A stretch of 64,000 bases of DNA from Flavisolibacter tropicus (GCF_001644645.1 NZ_CP011390.1:620001-684000); one strand, 5' to 3'. Positions 29,698 to 39,441 are shown, counted from the first letter of the stretch. Notes: a model not told the origin generated them from the sequence alone. Numbers and translations are program-made.

Positions 29698-32412
29698 TCA
29701 CTTTTCTTCTACTTTTTCAATTTTTGACCAGTTGCCCCAACTCAAAGCACCTCTATCCTTTAAACCAGCACTTACTAATACTAACCCATTACTTAAATGG
29801 TTATTTATTTTTACTGGAAATGAATATTCATTTCCTTCCGTTAAAAGTTTAATCCAGCCACCTTCTTTGATACTCAATTGTTCAGCATCATGTACTGAAA
29901 TGCTAACAAAAGGCTCAGGAGAAAGTGATGCAAGTGCTTTTGTATAGCTGCTTAATTCTCCTGAACCAAGTACGTGGTATTGAGGCAATAGCAACCATTT
30001 CTCACTTCTTGCTTTAAAAGCTTCCGGTATATCTTTAAATAAAATTGACTTCTGCTCTTTTTTGCCATTTAAGAGTCGAATACCAGGGTCTCCACCACGT
30101 AAACTACCACCAGGCTCCTCCTGGTACTTTAATACTGATTGTACAGAGTTCCATCCAGGTGACCAAAAAAACGGTATTAATGGTGATGGGGGATAGCCTT
30201 TTAATCCCTCCATTGTAAAAGAGAGGGGTGAGTCATTGTCTTGTAAAGGCTTAGGCTCACTTACTTGTATATTCGCACGCATAGCTGTTCGGCCACTATA
30301 TCGATGTGGCTGCCTGGGAATGCGCTCTCCATGAATAGTAAAATTATGCGATGGAGCTACTTTTGTTAATCCTTTGAATTGTGGTAACGCCGCTTCCAGC
30401 TGTTCTTCAAACCGGTCCAAATAAATATGCTTGCCATTACTTGTACCGTTTTTTATCAATAACATTTCACTCAGCCATCTCCAGCTTTCCTTTATGAAAG
30501 GATTATCTGGCATGAAAACCTGATAGAACCTTTGTGCCCGACCTTCATAATTAATGAGTGTTCCATCAGCTTCAGCAAATGTGGCCGCGGGAATTAGTAT
30601 ATCCGCTTTTTCGGTTGTTCTATTGTGCAGGTGATCTATTACGATCACCTTTCCACTTAACTTGAAAAGTTCATCTGCAATAGGGGCGTTAGTAGAATGG
30701 TACAAGTCATTTTCTAAAATGACTACTGTGGTTTCTTCTTGTCGCTTGAGTCTAGAAATAGCCTCTTGTAGGAAAGGTGCTTGCATCATGGTTAATCCCA
30801 CACTATTGCACTCTTGCATTATATAGGCAAGTTTGGCTTTTCTCTCTGGGGAATTTAATGTGGCAGCAATATCAAATGCTGCTTTAACAATCCCTTCGTT
30901 AAAGCATGTAATGCCACTAATAATAACAGGATGTTGTGCCTGGCGTAAAGCATGGGCAATACTGGCAACCTTTTGGGTAAGCTCTTCGCTTAAGTTTGAA
31001 ACTGAAGGCAATGAGTCATTTAATTCATGAGCAATTGCAAAGCCTAATCGGGCGATATCATCTGGCGCAGCATAACAGGTTTCTGTTGTTATTTCATCTA
31101 ATGGACTACCTGCTATGGTTATATTGGCCAGAAACCCATTTGATTCCTGCACTTGTTCTTTAATAGCTGCATCATTCCATAATGGTAAATGACCTTTTTG
31201 AGAAACTTGAAGTGCAGCTGTTTTTTTAACAGCCTGCCGAACGGCTAATGCCATCATAGGTGCCGTATTCCAAATGTCTTCACCTAATATCAATACGGCA
31301 TCAGCGCTTTCAATCTCTTTTAAAGAGGCCGTTTGAACCTCACCAAAATTTAAAAGCTGCAAAACTTTGCGATTTAAATAAGCTTCATCTTCTGAAACAC
31401 CTTGATAAAAATTATCACTGCCTACCAATTGACGAAGTGCAAAGTTGCTTTCTAAAGAAGCTCTTGGTGACCCAATTCCAATAATATTAGTGTTGGAAAG
31501 TGTTGTTCTAAGCTGAATGCTTAATTCGGCATCGCTTACCGCTTCATTTCTTTGATGGCGAATTAAGGGACGTTGTACCCTGTTTTCACTATTTACAAAC
31601 TCGTAACCAAAACGTCCTCGGTCACACAAGAAATAACCATTTACTTCTCCATTATACCGGTTTACAACACATCTTACTTCTCCGTAGCGTTCGCCTGCAA
31701 TTGTATTACAGCCAACACTGCAGTGGTGGCAAATGGATGGAGACATGGTTAGGTCCCATTTCCGGGTGTAGTGTTCTTTTAGTGTTTTATCGGTAAATAC
31801 TCCTGTTGGACAAACCTCTGCTAGGTTTCCACTAAATGGGCTTTCTAAAACGCCATCTTTTTCTCTACCAAAATAAACATGATTATGGGCAGAAAATACA
31901 TTCAAATCATTTCCACCTGCATAATCGTGGTAGTAGCGAACACAGCGATAGCACTGAATGCACCGGTTCATTTCATGATGGATCAATGGGCCGAGGTATT
32001 GATTACGATAGGTGCGTTTTTTAAACTCGTAACGCCTGTAATCATGGCCCGTCATAACAGTCATATCCTGCAGATGACAACTGCCACCTTCATCACAAAC
32101 CGGACAATCGTGTGGGTGATTGGTCATTAGCCATTCAATGACTTGCTCTCGGAAAGCTTCTGCTGTTGGGTCAGATATAGACAAGTATTGTCCTTCCTTT
32201 ACTTCCTCCATGCAGCTCATTATCAGTCGCCCTTGTGTATCTGAGCTGTCTTTAAATACTTTAACAGCACATTGCCGACATGCACCTACACTTCCCATTG
32301 CCGGGTGCCAACAGAAATAGGGCAGATTAAAGCCAAGCGTCAGGCAGGCCTCTAAAAGTGTTTTACCTGCTTTAACGTTATACGGAACCTTATCAATGTA
32401 AATAGTAGGCAT
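29698..32412 (-). CDS. nuoG: NADH-quinone oxidoreductase subunit G (Fe-S, molybdopterin-like)
   Basis: The 904-residue peripheral-arm subunit shows the 2Fe-2S site (YFCWHPAMGSVGACRQC, then a cysteine in MSCMEE) and the H/C site DCPVCDEGGSCHLQ. It also has the 4Fe-4S set CIQCYRC plus a distal CPTG, and the extra N7-type cluster CHHCSVGC with a later FLCDRG. The rest is the degenerate molybdopterin-oxidoreductase domain. N7 is found in E. coli-like NuoG. A SnoaL-like gene lies between it and nuoF. Confidence 0.95.
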   Translation of the reverse strand: MPTIYIDKVPYNVKAGKTLLEACLTLGFNLPYFCWHPAMGSVGACRQCAVKVFKDSSDTQGRLIMSCMEEVKEGQYLSISDPTAEAFREQVIEWLMTNHPHDCPVCDEGGSCHLQDMTVMTGHDYRRYEFKKRTYRNQYLGPLIHHEMNRCIQCYRCVRYYHDYAGGNDLNVFSAHNHVYFGREKDGVLESPFSGNLAEVCPTGVFTDKTLKEHYTRKWDLTMSPSICHHCSVGCNTIAGERYGEVRCVVNRYNGEVNGYFLCDRGRFGYEFVNSENRVQRPLIRHQRNEAVSDAELSIQLRTTLSNTNIIGIGSPRASLESNFALRQLVGSDNFYQGVSEDEAYLNRKVLQLLNFGEVQTASLKEIESADAVLILGEDIWNTAPMMALAVRQAVKKTAALQVSQKGHLPLWNDAAIKEQVQESNGFLANITIAGSPLDEITTETCYAAPDDIARLGFAIAHELNDSLPSVSNLSEELTQKVASIAHALRQAQHPVIISGITCFNEGIVKAAFDIAATLNSPERKAKLAYIMQECNSVGLTMMQAPFLQEAISRLKRQEETTVVILENDLYHSTNAPIADELFKLSGKVIVIDHLHNRTTEKADILIPAATFAEADGTLINYEGRAQRFYQVFMPDNPFIKESWRWLSEMLLIKNGTSNGKHIYLDRFEEQLEAALPQFKGLTKVAPSHNFTIHGERIPRQPHRYSGRTAMRANIQVSEPKPLQDNDSPLSFTMEGLKGYPPSPLIPFFWSPGWNSVQSVLKYQEEPGGSLRGGDPGIRLLNGKKEQKSILFKDIPEAFKARSEKWLLLPQYHVLGSGELSSYTKALASLSPEPFVSISVHDAEQLSIKEGGWIKLLTEGNEYSFPVKINNHLSNGLVLVSAGLKDRGALSWGNWSKIEKVEEK

Positions 32413-32492
32413 GTCTATATAAATGATGGTTATTCATTTTCATAGAGCCTGGGTTACCGGTTATTGCAAGAGATTCGATTTTCCTATTGCTT

Positions 32493-32921
32493 TCAAAACA
32501 CTTTTTCCTGGTCGTCTATCTGTGCCATTACTTTATCTAAATCCATTAAGCTCCACTGTTCTATGATCTTGCCATTTCTTAATCTAGAGATGTCAATAAT
32601 ATCTATAAGAACTTCTTTGTTTGTTGCTGCCATATCTAGAAAGTTGCCTTTATGTGTAGCATGAATGGATTTATGTGTAACTACTTTATCTCCTTCTGCT
32701 ATCTGGTCATAAATTTCAATTTTTATATCCGGGAATGCTTTTCGTAGGAAGAAATTGAAAAAATAAAGAACACCATCTGGTCCTCTTCCGACATCAATTG
32801 GATAGGAGTGATTTATAAAGTCTGGATCTATAAGTTCATACAATGTTTGAATATTATCTTCCTCTATAAATTCCTTATTGTAACGATTGACTATCTGTTT
32901 ATTTGCATCTGGATTAATCAT
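32493..32921 (-). CDS. SnoaL-like / ester-cyclase-like protein inside the nuo operon
   Basis: This 142-residue protein has the NTF2-like fold pattern of the SnoaL polyketide-cyclase family: ANKQIVNRYNKEFIEEDN, LIDPDFINHSYP, GPDGVLYFFNFFLRKAFPDIKIE, and GKIIEQWSLMDLDKVMAQI. Such proteins are small lyases, isomerases or binding proteins, and the ligand here is unknown. The ATG at 32921 is chosen over an in-frame TTG at 32945 that would overlap the nuoF end. It is no known part of complex I; the placement suggests recent insertion or a Bacteroidota-specific accessory. Confidence 0.8.
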   Translation of the reverse strand: MINPDANKQIVNRYNKEFIEEDNIQTLYELIDPDFINHSYPIDVGRGPDGVLYFFNFFLRKAFPDIKIEIYDQIAEGDKVVTHKSIHATHKGNFLDMAATNKEVLIDIIDISRLRNGKIIEQWSLMDLDKVMAQIDDQEKVF

Positions 32922-32937
32922 TTTGGACAGTTTAGGG

Positions 32938-34259
32938 TTATTCAATAATCATTTGCCTCCTATCTTGTTGCGTTGAATGGTGCGTTTCATGCCAAGGACA
33001 TCTGCCTTGAACAATATGCTGAATAAAATCTTCTTTGAAATATTTCAAGGCACTTTGCAAAGGTTCCATTGCTCCAGGTGCCAAGGCGCAAAATGTATTT
33101 CCAGGACCTAACATTTTTGTATGCAGCTCTAATAAGTCCAGATCACTTAATTGTCCTGTGCCATTTTCAATTCTTAATAAGATCTTTTCAATCCAAGGCA
33201 ATCCTTCTCTACATGGTGTACACCAACCACAACTTTCTTGAGCAAAAAAGTGCTGCAGGTTATGAACAAAGCCAACAGGGCATGTGGCATCGTCTAAAAC
33301 GACCATTGTACCCGTTCCTAATCGGCTTCCAGCAGCTGCTACCGATTTGAAGTCTAGCTTAATATCCAGGTGTTCAGCTGTTAAAAATCAGTAGACGCTC
33401 CTCCGGGCAATACGCCTCTGAATTGATAGCCATCTAACATTCCACCGGCATAATTTTCCAGGAGTTCTCGCATGGTAATTCCCATAGGTAGCTCCCAAGC
33501 TCCGGGGCGTTTAACTCTTCCACTTACACCATAAATCTTTGTTCCTGCATCCTCGCTATTACTTAGACCCTTGAACCAATCTGCGCCATTATTTATAATA
33601 TGTGGTAAGCAGCAAAAGGTTTCAACATTATTCACAATAGTAGGCTTGCCAAATAGCCCACTTACTTGAGGGAAAGGAGGTTTGGCTCTGGGTGTTGCAC
33701 GCTTGCCTTCCAGTGCATTTAACAAAGCTGTTTCTTCGCCACACATATAACGGCCCACACCTGTATGCAAGTGCATTTCTAAAGACCAGTCACTTCCTAA
33801 AATATTCTTACCCAAATAGCCTGCTTCATACGCTTCCGAAATGCTTTTAAGTATTAATGTCGCGGCTTCCTTGTAGGCCCATCTTAAGAAAACATATGAG
33901 ATATCTGCCTGAATAGCATATGCGGCCACGATCATACCTTCAATCAGTTGATGTGGATTTCCTTCCAATAACAACCGGTCTTTAAAAGTACCGGGCTCCA
34001 TTTCATCTGCGTTAGCAATAAGGTACTTGGGGTGAGGAGCATCTGGACCCATAGGGACAAAGCTCCACTTCATACCAGTGCTAAAGCCTGCACCACCACG
34101 GCCTTTCAAATTACTGTCTTGTACTAGTTTCTGAACCCCAGCTGGGTCCTTTTGCTGTAAAACCTTTCGAACAGCTGAATAGCCACCTACCTTCTCGTAC
34201 TCTTTAAGGGAAAGCGGTGGACGATTTGCGTTTATATGTTGCGTTAAAGGTTGCTCCAT
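32938..34259 (-). pseudogene. nuoF: NADH-quinone oxidoreductase subunit F, interrupted by a -1 frameshift
   Basis: The first frame (34259 to 33381) encodes the FMN and NADH site (LKGRGGAGFSTGMKWSFV, GVGRYMCGEETALLNALEGKR). It stops at TAA directly after LPGGASTDF. Reading on with one extra T (or a -1 slip) at the run TTTTTAA gives FLTAEHLDIKLDF and then the normal C-terminal half, with the N3 cluster cysteines ESCGWCTPCREGLPW, to 32938. No other stop interrupts the joined frame of about 440 codons, the usual NuoF length. It may be a sequencing or assembly error, a fresh mutation, or a programmed frameshift. Without NuoF, complex I cannot oxidise NADH. Confidence 0.85.
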
Positions 34260-34312
34260 AATAGTAGGTTACGCTATGACTGATTACTTTAATTTGAGTT
34301 CATTTGTTGTCA

Positions 34313-34777
34313 TCAGCTGTATTGATTCAATATTGTTTCTAATTCTTCAGTTTTTACATTGCGATATAAGTTCTCATCGATCATTAATGCAGGTGCTCTA
34401 TCACAACAGCCAAGACAAGCATTTGGCAAAAGGGTAAAACGGTTATCTAAGGTTGTTTCTCCAAAACTGATTTCGAGTTGACTTTGTAAAGCTTTATATA
34501 GATCCTGATAACCCATTACATAGCAGGAAATACTATCACATAATAATATTATGTGGCGGCCAACTGGCTTCCGAAATATGAGGTTATAGAAAGTAGCTAC
34601 GCTATCCACTTCTGCCGGACTCATTTCCAAGTAAGCTGCTATAGCCTCAATACTATCATCACTGATCCAACTGCGTTCTTTTTGTACAATTTTCAATGCT
34701 TCAATAACTGCTGCTTTTTTATGAGGTAGCAATGAAACTTCATGGTCTATAGCTGTTCTTTCGGTTGCACTAAGCAT
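34313..34777 (-). CDS. nuoE: NADH-quinone oxidoreductase subunit E (2Fe-2S)
   Basis: This 154-residue thioredoxin-like subunit carries cluster N1a, with cysteines in LLCDSISCYV and NACLGCCDRAP. The TFYNLIFRKPVGRH segment is typical. It sits between nuoCD and nuoF. Confidence 0.95.
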   Translation of the reverse strand: MLSATERTAIDHEVSLLPHKKAAVIEALKIVQKERSWISDDSIEAIAAYLEMSPAEVDSVATFYNLIFRKPVGRHIILLCDSISCYVMGYQDLYKALQSQLEISFGETTLDNRFTLLPNACLGCCDRAPALMIDENLYRNVKTEELETILNQYS

Positions 34778-34819
34778 GTCGTTGTAATTATATAATGGTC
34801 AATGCTTCGTATTCATAAT

Positions 34820-36565
34820 TTACCTGTCAATATCTGCTAACACAAAATCCATTGCTCCCAGAATCGATAACAAATCAGCTACCGTATATCCCTTGCTGAT
34901 GTATGGCAGCATCTGCATATGTGGGAACGATGGAGTGCGAATGCGTACCCTATAAGGTGAAGTATTACCATCACTGGTAAGGTAATAGCTATTGGCACCT
35001 TTTGTAGCTTCAATACAACTCATGGCCTCACCTGCAGGAATCACAGGTCCCCAGCTAACATTGAGAAAATGTGTGATCAATGTCTCAATATCCTTCATTG
35101 TATATTTTTTCAATGGGGGAGTAGTAAGAGGGTGATCTGCTTTATAACTTCCTTCTGGCATATTATTCAGGCATTGTTCTATAATCCGTAAGCTTTGCCA
35201 TAGTTCTTCTAAACGAACAACAGCACGATCATAACAGTCGCCATTTTGAGCAGTAGGAATATCAAACTCAAACTGATCATAACCAGAGTAGGGGCGTTGC
35301 TTTCTAAAGTCCCACTCGTAACCGCAAGCACGTAGTCCAGGCCCGGTAACGCCCCATTCAATAGCTTCATCTAAAGTGAAGATGCCGATACCTTTAGTGC
35401 GGCTTTTGAACAGGCTGTTTCGTAATACCATATTCTTGTATTCTCGTAGTTGTTTGGGGAAATGTTTGATAAAGTCTCTGACCAAGCCTTCCCAACCATT
35501 GGGTAGATCCTGTGCTACGCCGCCAATTCTGAACCAGTTGGGGTGCATGCGGCCACCGCATATAGCCTCAACTATATCAAATACTTTTTCCCGATCAGTA
35601 AACATGTAAAAAACAGGCGAGAGCTGGCCGACGTCCTGCGCAAAGGTGCCAAACCAAACTAAATGGCTGGAAATGCGAAACAGTTCACAAAGCATTACCC
35701 GGATTACTTTCACGCGATCAGGCACTTCAATGCCAGCCAGTTTTTCAACGGCTAATAAATACGCCAGGTTGTTCATGACACCACCCAGGTAATCAACGCG
35801 ATCTGTATATGGAATATAGGTGTGCCAGCTTTGACGTTCGCCCATTTTTTCTGCACCACGATGGTGGAAACCAATTTCCGGAACCGCATCAACAATATCT
35901 TCTCCGTCTAATTGTAAAACAACGCGCAGTACGCCATGTGTTCCGGGGTGCTGTGGCCCAATATTCAAGAACATAAAGTCTGAATCTTCGCCTTCCTTTT
36001 TCATGCCCCATTCTTCGGGCTTGAATTTTAAAGCAGCTTGTTCCCGGTCTTGTAGTTCATTATAAAGCTGGAATGGCCCGAGCTCCGTTGCTCTTGCCGG
36101 ATGTTCTTTTCTTAAAGGGTGTCCTTGCCAGGTAAGAGGCATTAAAATGCGTTGCAAATGTGGGTGGCCGTCAAAGTGAATACCAAACATATCATAGACT
36201 TCGCGCTCATACCAGTTGGCATTTTTGAAAACAGACGAGATAGATGGTATTGATGGATTATCACCTTCCAGTGCAACTTTCAAGCGGATAAAGTCATTCC
36301 GTTGAAATGAAAAAAGATGATAGACAACGGTGAAATCTTTAATGGGCAATCCATCCTTTTTCATCCGATCTCTTTCATCTATACCGCATAAGTCATAAAG
36401 TAAATTGAAAGGTTGATTTAGCGATTTAAGGTATTGGATGGCCGGTTTTATTGAGTTGACCGGAATCCAAATGGTGAAAATGTCATCGGCAGTTTGTTGC
36501 TGACGAATAGCATCCTGTCCAAATTGTTTTTGCAGATCTTGTAATATATTGCCGCTATCTACCAT
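34820..36565 (-). CDS. nuoCD: NADH-quinone oxidoreductase subunits C and D, fused
   Basis: The 581-residue protein joins a NuoC domain (about 1-175, with [20 protein letters not shown] and LRKEHPAR) to a NuoD domain (about 195-581). The NuoD part carries [30 protein letters not shown] and [11 protein letters not shown]. NuoD forms much of the quinone site. The C-D fusion is known from E. coli and several Bacteroidota. The protein ends with the usual VLADIDR. Confidence 0.96.
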   Translation of the reverse strand: MVDSGNILQDLQKQFGQDAIRQQQTADDIFTIWIPVNSIKPAIQYLKSLNQPFNLLYDLCGIDERDRMKKDGLPIKDFTVVYHLFSFQRNDFIRLKVALEGDNPSIPSISSVFKNANWYEREVYDMFGIHFDGHPHLQRILMPLTWQGHPLRKEHPARATELGPFQLYNELQDREQAALKFKPEEWGMKKEGEDSDFMFLNIGPQHPGTHGVLRVVLQLDGEDIVDAVPEIGFHHRGAEKMGERQSWHTYIPYTDRVDYLGGVMNNLAYLLAVEKLAGIEVPDRVKVIRVMLCELFRISSHLVWFGTFAQDVGQLSPVFYMFTDREKVFDIVEAICGGRMHPNWFRIGGVAQDLPNGWEGLVRDFIKHFPKQLREYKNMVLRNSLFKSRTKGIGIFTLDEAIEWGVTGPGLRACGYEWDFRKQRPYSGYDQFEFDIPTAQNGDCYDRAVVRLEELWQSLRIIEQCLNNMPEGSYKADHPLTTPPLKKYTMKDIETLITHFLNVSWGPVIPAGEAMSCIEATKGANSYYLTSDGNTSPYRVRIRTPSFPHMQMLPYISKGYTVADLLSILGAMDFVLADIDR

Positions 36566-36637
36566 AGTGTCGGTTTTAACCTTTTAGGCTCAGGGCACGA
36601 ACTGCTTACCTATTTTTTTGCTCCACACTACTTCATT

Positions 36638-37276
36638 CTAAACTTCATCTATCGTTTTAAAATTCACCATATTCATTCTTTCTTCTCTTTTTTGGACTTT
36701 CATCGGTGTCATCTCTGGTTTGATAATGCCTTGGTCACCAATCACCCAGCTTAAGGGACGTTTTTCATGTCTTACGGCTTCACTGAGAAGTATCAGACCT
36801 TGCATAAATGCATCTGGTCGGGGAGGGCACCCTGGTACATATACATCTACCGGTAAAAATTTATCTACTCCTTGAACTACGCTATAGATGTCATACATGC
36901 CACCGCTATTGGCACAGCTACCCATGGATATAACCCAGCGAGGCTCCATCATTTGCTCATGTAATCGTTTAATGATGGGAACCATTTTTATAAAAACAGT
37001 ACCAGCTATGACCATCACATCAGCCTCACGCGGAGTGCCTCTAATAACCTCAGCACCAAACCTGGCTACATCGTATTTACTGGTTATGCTGGTGGCCATT
37101 TCCACAAAACAGCAACTAAGGCCAAAGTGGAATGGCCACAGGGAATTTTTTCTTCCCCAAGCTACCAAGCTTTGAACGGAGGTAAGCATAATACTTTTGC
37201 TTACAGCTTCTTCCATACTTCCGGTGCCGCTAATTCTATGGGTAGAATCATCTGCTTTATTGAGCCACCATTTCAT
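36638..37276 (-). CDS. nuoB: NADH-quinone oxidoreductase subunit B (cluster N2)
   Basis: This 212-residue subunit has the adjacent-cysteine motif [10 protein letters not shown], the later cysteine in [13 protein letters not shown] and the one in [11 protein letters not shown]. Together these ligate the terminal 4Fe-4S cluster N2. The start and end carry short extensions (residues 1-35 and the lysine/arginine-rich tail) beyond the core. Confidence 0.96.
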   Translation of the reverse strand: MKWWLNKADDSTHRISGTGSMEEAVSKSIMLTSVQSLVAWGRKNSLWPFHFGLSCCFVEMATSITSKYDVARFGAEVIRGTPREADVMVIAGTVFIKMVPIIKRLHEQMMEPRWVISMGSCANSGGMYDIYSVVQGVDKFLPVDVYVPGCPPRPDAFMQGLILLSEAVRHEKRPLSWVIGDQGIIKPEMTPMKVQKREERMNMVNFKTIDEV

Positions 37277-37409
37277 TTTAACTTGTATATGTGGTTTGCA
37301 ATGAAGAAAACTGTGCTTAACAATCAGTAAGACATAGGATGGGATTGTGTTTTTTACGGGTAAGAATTGTAATATAAAAATTGGGTATTTATAGGTGCTG
37401 TAGTTCTAA

Positions 37410-37844
37410 TCAATGATCTGGTTGGTTTACCAGTTGCTTATATCTTTTAAAAATCCCTTTAATATTAGGACCGATGTCCAAGGCTCCGATACCCCATTCA
37501 TAAATGAGTACAACAACTAGTTGGCCTATGAAAACAGCTACACCAATATATCCGGGCCAGCCTAGTTCATAGAACCCTAATGCCCATAATATTATAAACG
37601 CAGCTTCTACATCGAAAATTACAAATAGCATGGCAACCAGGTAAAATTGGGAGGAAAAGCGGAGTCGAGCTGATCCAGTCTGTTCAATACCGCCTTCATA
37701 TGGCAGATTTGTTTCCCGTTCCTGATGGCGTTGGCCTAAAAAGTATGATAATGTCAAAATGGCAAGGAGAAGAAATACAACCAATGCTGCGAATAGCAGC
37801 AACGGCCAAAGCAAGACTGTGTCATTAGGTTCGTTACCTGGCAT
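37410..37844 (-). CDS. nuoA: NADH-quinone oxidoreductase subunit A
   Basis: This 144-residue three-helix membrane subunit contains the conserved loop ETNLPYEGGIEQTG and RFSSQFYLVAMLFVIFDVEAAF. It is the first nuo gene. A doubled heptamer TTAGCGA lies about 11-24 bases upstream, and the CBS gene ends 70 bases before it, so the CBS transcript might read in. Confidence 0.95.
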   Translation of the reverse strand: MPGNEPNDTVLLWPLLLFAALVVFLLLAILTLSYFLGQRHQERETNLPYEGGIEQTGSARLRFSSQFYLVAMLFVIFDVEAAFIILWALGFYELGWPGYIGVAVFIGQLVVVLIYEWGIGALDIGPNIKGIFKRYKQLVNQPDH

Positions 37845-37914
37845 TTACACATTTTTAGCGATTAGCGAATACAAGGAACAGAGTATCAGTCTTTTAAAGG
37901 ACGGTGGTTAGTGA

Positions 37915-38343
37915 TCAGCTGGAGATATAATGTCGAAGATTTTCGATGATATATTCTTTCTCATCGATTATATACTTGACGATATCACCAATAGAAATAA
38001 CGCCAATCACTTGATTATTTTCAATCACAGGCAGATGACGCACAAATTTGTCGGTCATCAGTTGCATGCAATCTTCAATGGAGGTATGTGGATTAACAAA
38101 GATGGGGCGGTCGGACATTATATCCGCAACCAAGGTTTCTTTAGAGGATCGGCCTTTCAAAACAACTTTACGTGCATAATCTCGTTCTGTAAAGACTCCG
38201 ATAAGTTTCCCTTTGTCAATAACTACCAGTGCGCCTAGGTTTTTTTCTTCTAATACTTCCAGGGCATCGTAAACGGAGCTATCAGGACTTATACTATGCA
38301 CTGTCTGACCTTTTATTTCCAAAAGATTTTTAACAGTGCTCAT
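37915..38343 (-). CDS. Two-CBS-domain protein
   Basis: The 142 residues form a Bateman pair. CBS1 spans about 8-65 (PDSSVYDALEVLEEKNLGAL, GVFTERDYARKV). CBS2 spans about 78-135 (VNPHTSIEDCMQLMTDKFVRHLPV, GVISIGDIVKYII). Such stand-alone proteins sense adenine nucleotides or similar ligands. Related proteins occur in hypoxia regulons (mycobacterial Hrp1), which fits the stress island to its right, although no TGAT-N4-ATCA box was found before it. It is followed on the same strand by nuoA. Confidence 0.9.
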   Translation of the reverse strand: MSTVKNLLEIKGQTVHSISPDSSVYDALEVLEEKNLGALVVIDKGKLIGVFTERDYARKVVLKGRSSKETLVADIMSDRPIFVNPHTSIEDCMQLMTDKFVRHLPVIENNQVIGVISIGDIVKYIIDEKEYIIENLRHYISS

Positions 38344-38373
38344 AACAGTAAGTTTAAGAACTTGAATAGTAAG

Positions 38374-38397
38374 TTAAATCAAATTTGTTGAATTTAA
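38374..38397. promoter_or_regulatory. AT-rich inverted repeat upstream of the CBS gene
   Basis: TTAAAT and ATTTAA enclose an inner TCAA/TTGA pair. The repeat lies 31 bases before the CBS start codon and could be an operator. Such a motif can also arise by chance in AT-rich DNA. Confidence 0.3.
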
Positions 38398-38755
38398 AAT
38401 AGTAGTAAGTAGAGACAGGATATTATTTTTCTTAAACGTTTAGAATTTAAGAGAAGTATTATTAGTTCAGAACTAGTGGTTTAAATATATAAAATATCCT
38501 CATAATTTATATTATGTTAAATAGGCGCACCGGCTGTATTGCCTTGTTTTCTTGCCCACGCTTCTTTTCGTGCTACGATAAGTAATTTCTTTATTACATT
38601 TGATGAGGTTAAAAATCGCAGTAACTGTAGCGTTATTGCCAACAGTCGCACAACCTCCTATTGTTCGGTGCATAGTCTTTCTAAATCTTGACAAAATCAA
38701 GGTGTAGGTGTTCGAGTTCCATTAGGTGTTTTTATAGGATACCTCATTAAAGATT
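38398..38755. other. Spacer with first direct repeat, no clear gene
   Basis: Apart from direct-repeat copy 1 (38512-38564), I see no gene here. A 62-codon minus-strand frame at 38512-38700 has no family resemblance and overlaps the repeat. Confidence 0.5.
38512..38564. repeat. Direct repeat copy 1 (53 bp)
   Basis: It begins TTATGTTAAATAGGCGCACC and ends GCCCACGCTTC. It matches 39390-39441 except for one extra T. The two copies are 878 bases apart. Confidence 0.9.
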
Positions 38756-38935
38756 ATGATTAACACCAATAACAGGCATTGTTCGTGCCCTGTGTGCCGC
38801 CAGCGGCGGAAGCACAAAAGACCGATTATTATCCTAGAAAAAGGTATGGCCACCATTTACGGCAGCCACCTTGATAATAATTGTAGTTGTTGTAATTGCA
38901 ATTCAGACGCCAATCAGAAATTGCAGATTTTGTAA
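38756..38935 (+). CDS. Cysteine-rich 59-residue protein, possible zinc-binding microprotein
   Basis: The ORF starts MINTNNRHCSCPVCRQRRKH and ends with CSCCNCNSDANQKLQIL. Two cysteine clusters, CSCPVC and CSCCNC, flank a basic and hydrophobic middle, as in small zinc-binding or metal-binding proteins. It is followed after 10 bases by a terminator-like hairpin, which supports expression. It lies between the two direct repeats. I do not recognise the family, and no function is claimed. The absence of a good upstream promoter is the main doubt. Confidence 0.45.
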   Translation: MINTNNRHCSCPVCRQRRKHKRPIIILEKGMATIYGSHLDNNCSCCNCNSDANQKLQIL

Positions 38936-38945
38936 CCGTTCAAAG

Positions 38946-38973
38946 CAGCCTCCCACAAGGGGGCTGTTCTTTT
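38946..38973 (+). terminator. Terminator after the cysteine-rich ORF
   Basis: CAGCCTCCC pairs with GGGGGCTG (one T/G wobble) around ACAA and is followed by TTCTTTTT. Confidence 0.65.
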
Positions 38974-39162
38974 TGGTTACTGCAAATGTAATGCCTGCTG
39001 CATTATAATCATAGTGCCCAATATTAGGAGAATGCTAAATTAAGTACAACCACTCCGTAAATTCACCTTATTTGCCCTAGCGGGCATGAAGCCTATCGGC
39101 TAGTTTGCTATGAGTAAGAAAAAAGGCAAAACAGCCCCCTTGCGCACAGGGCTCACCCTTCA

Positions 39163-39196
39163 GCGTGTTTTGGTAGAAAAAACTTACAAAACACGC
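39163..39196. repeat. Inverted repeat, 10-bp arms
   Basis: GCGTGTTTTG and CAAAACACGC pair perfectly around a 14-base loop. It lies just left of the large nested palindrome. Confidence 0.8.
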
Positions 39197-39219
39197 CCCT
39201 TCGCGCGCCAACCTATTGG

Positions 39220-39397
39220 TAACATAATATAGAGTTATCGGCTGCGCTTGGTGAACTATAACTCTCATGGCGTGGTGGCCGCTGCCCTATACGACCGCGC
39301 TTTACGGCTAACGCTACAAAAAACCATGTGCTGCAGGTAAAGCGCGGTCGTATAGGGCAGCGGCGGTCGCTACGCCGATAACTTGGATTTTATGTTA
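39220..39397. repeat. 178-nt nested palindrome, integron attC-like shape
   Basis: Three successive arm pairs face each other: TAACATAA/TTATGTTA (39220-39227 with 39390-39397), AGTTATCGGC/GCCGATAACT (39233-39242 with 39374-39383), and a perfect 28-bp pair (39278-39305 with 39337-39364) with a 31-base loop. The left side has a 35-base bulge with an alternative small hairpin AGAGTTAT/ATAACTCT. The right end runs into GTTAAAT, which fits the attC R' consensus GTTRRRY. The left end does not fit RYYYAAC well. Confidence 0.85.
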
Positions 39398-39441
39398 AAT
39401 AGGCGCACCGGCTGTATTGCCTGTTTTCTTGCCCACGCTTC
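39390..39441. repeat. Direct repeat copy 2 (52 bp)
   Basis: It begins at the right end of the nested palindrome (TTATGTTAAATAGGCGCACC) and matches 38512-38564 with one missing T. Confidence 0.9.

Noticed and set aside
38512..38700. Minus-strand 62-codon ORF
   Set aside because: It overlaps direct-repeat copy 1, has no ATG start in good context and no family-like composition.
39077..39268. Minus-strand 63-codon ORF
   Set aside because: It runs through the inverted repeats at 39163-39242; the frame is a by-product of the palindromes.
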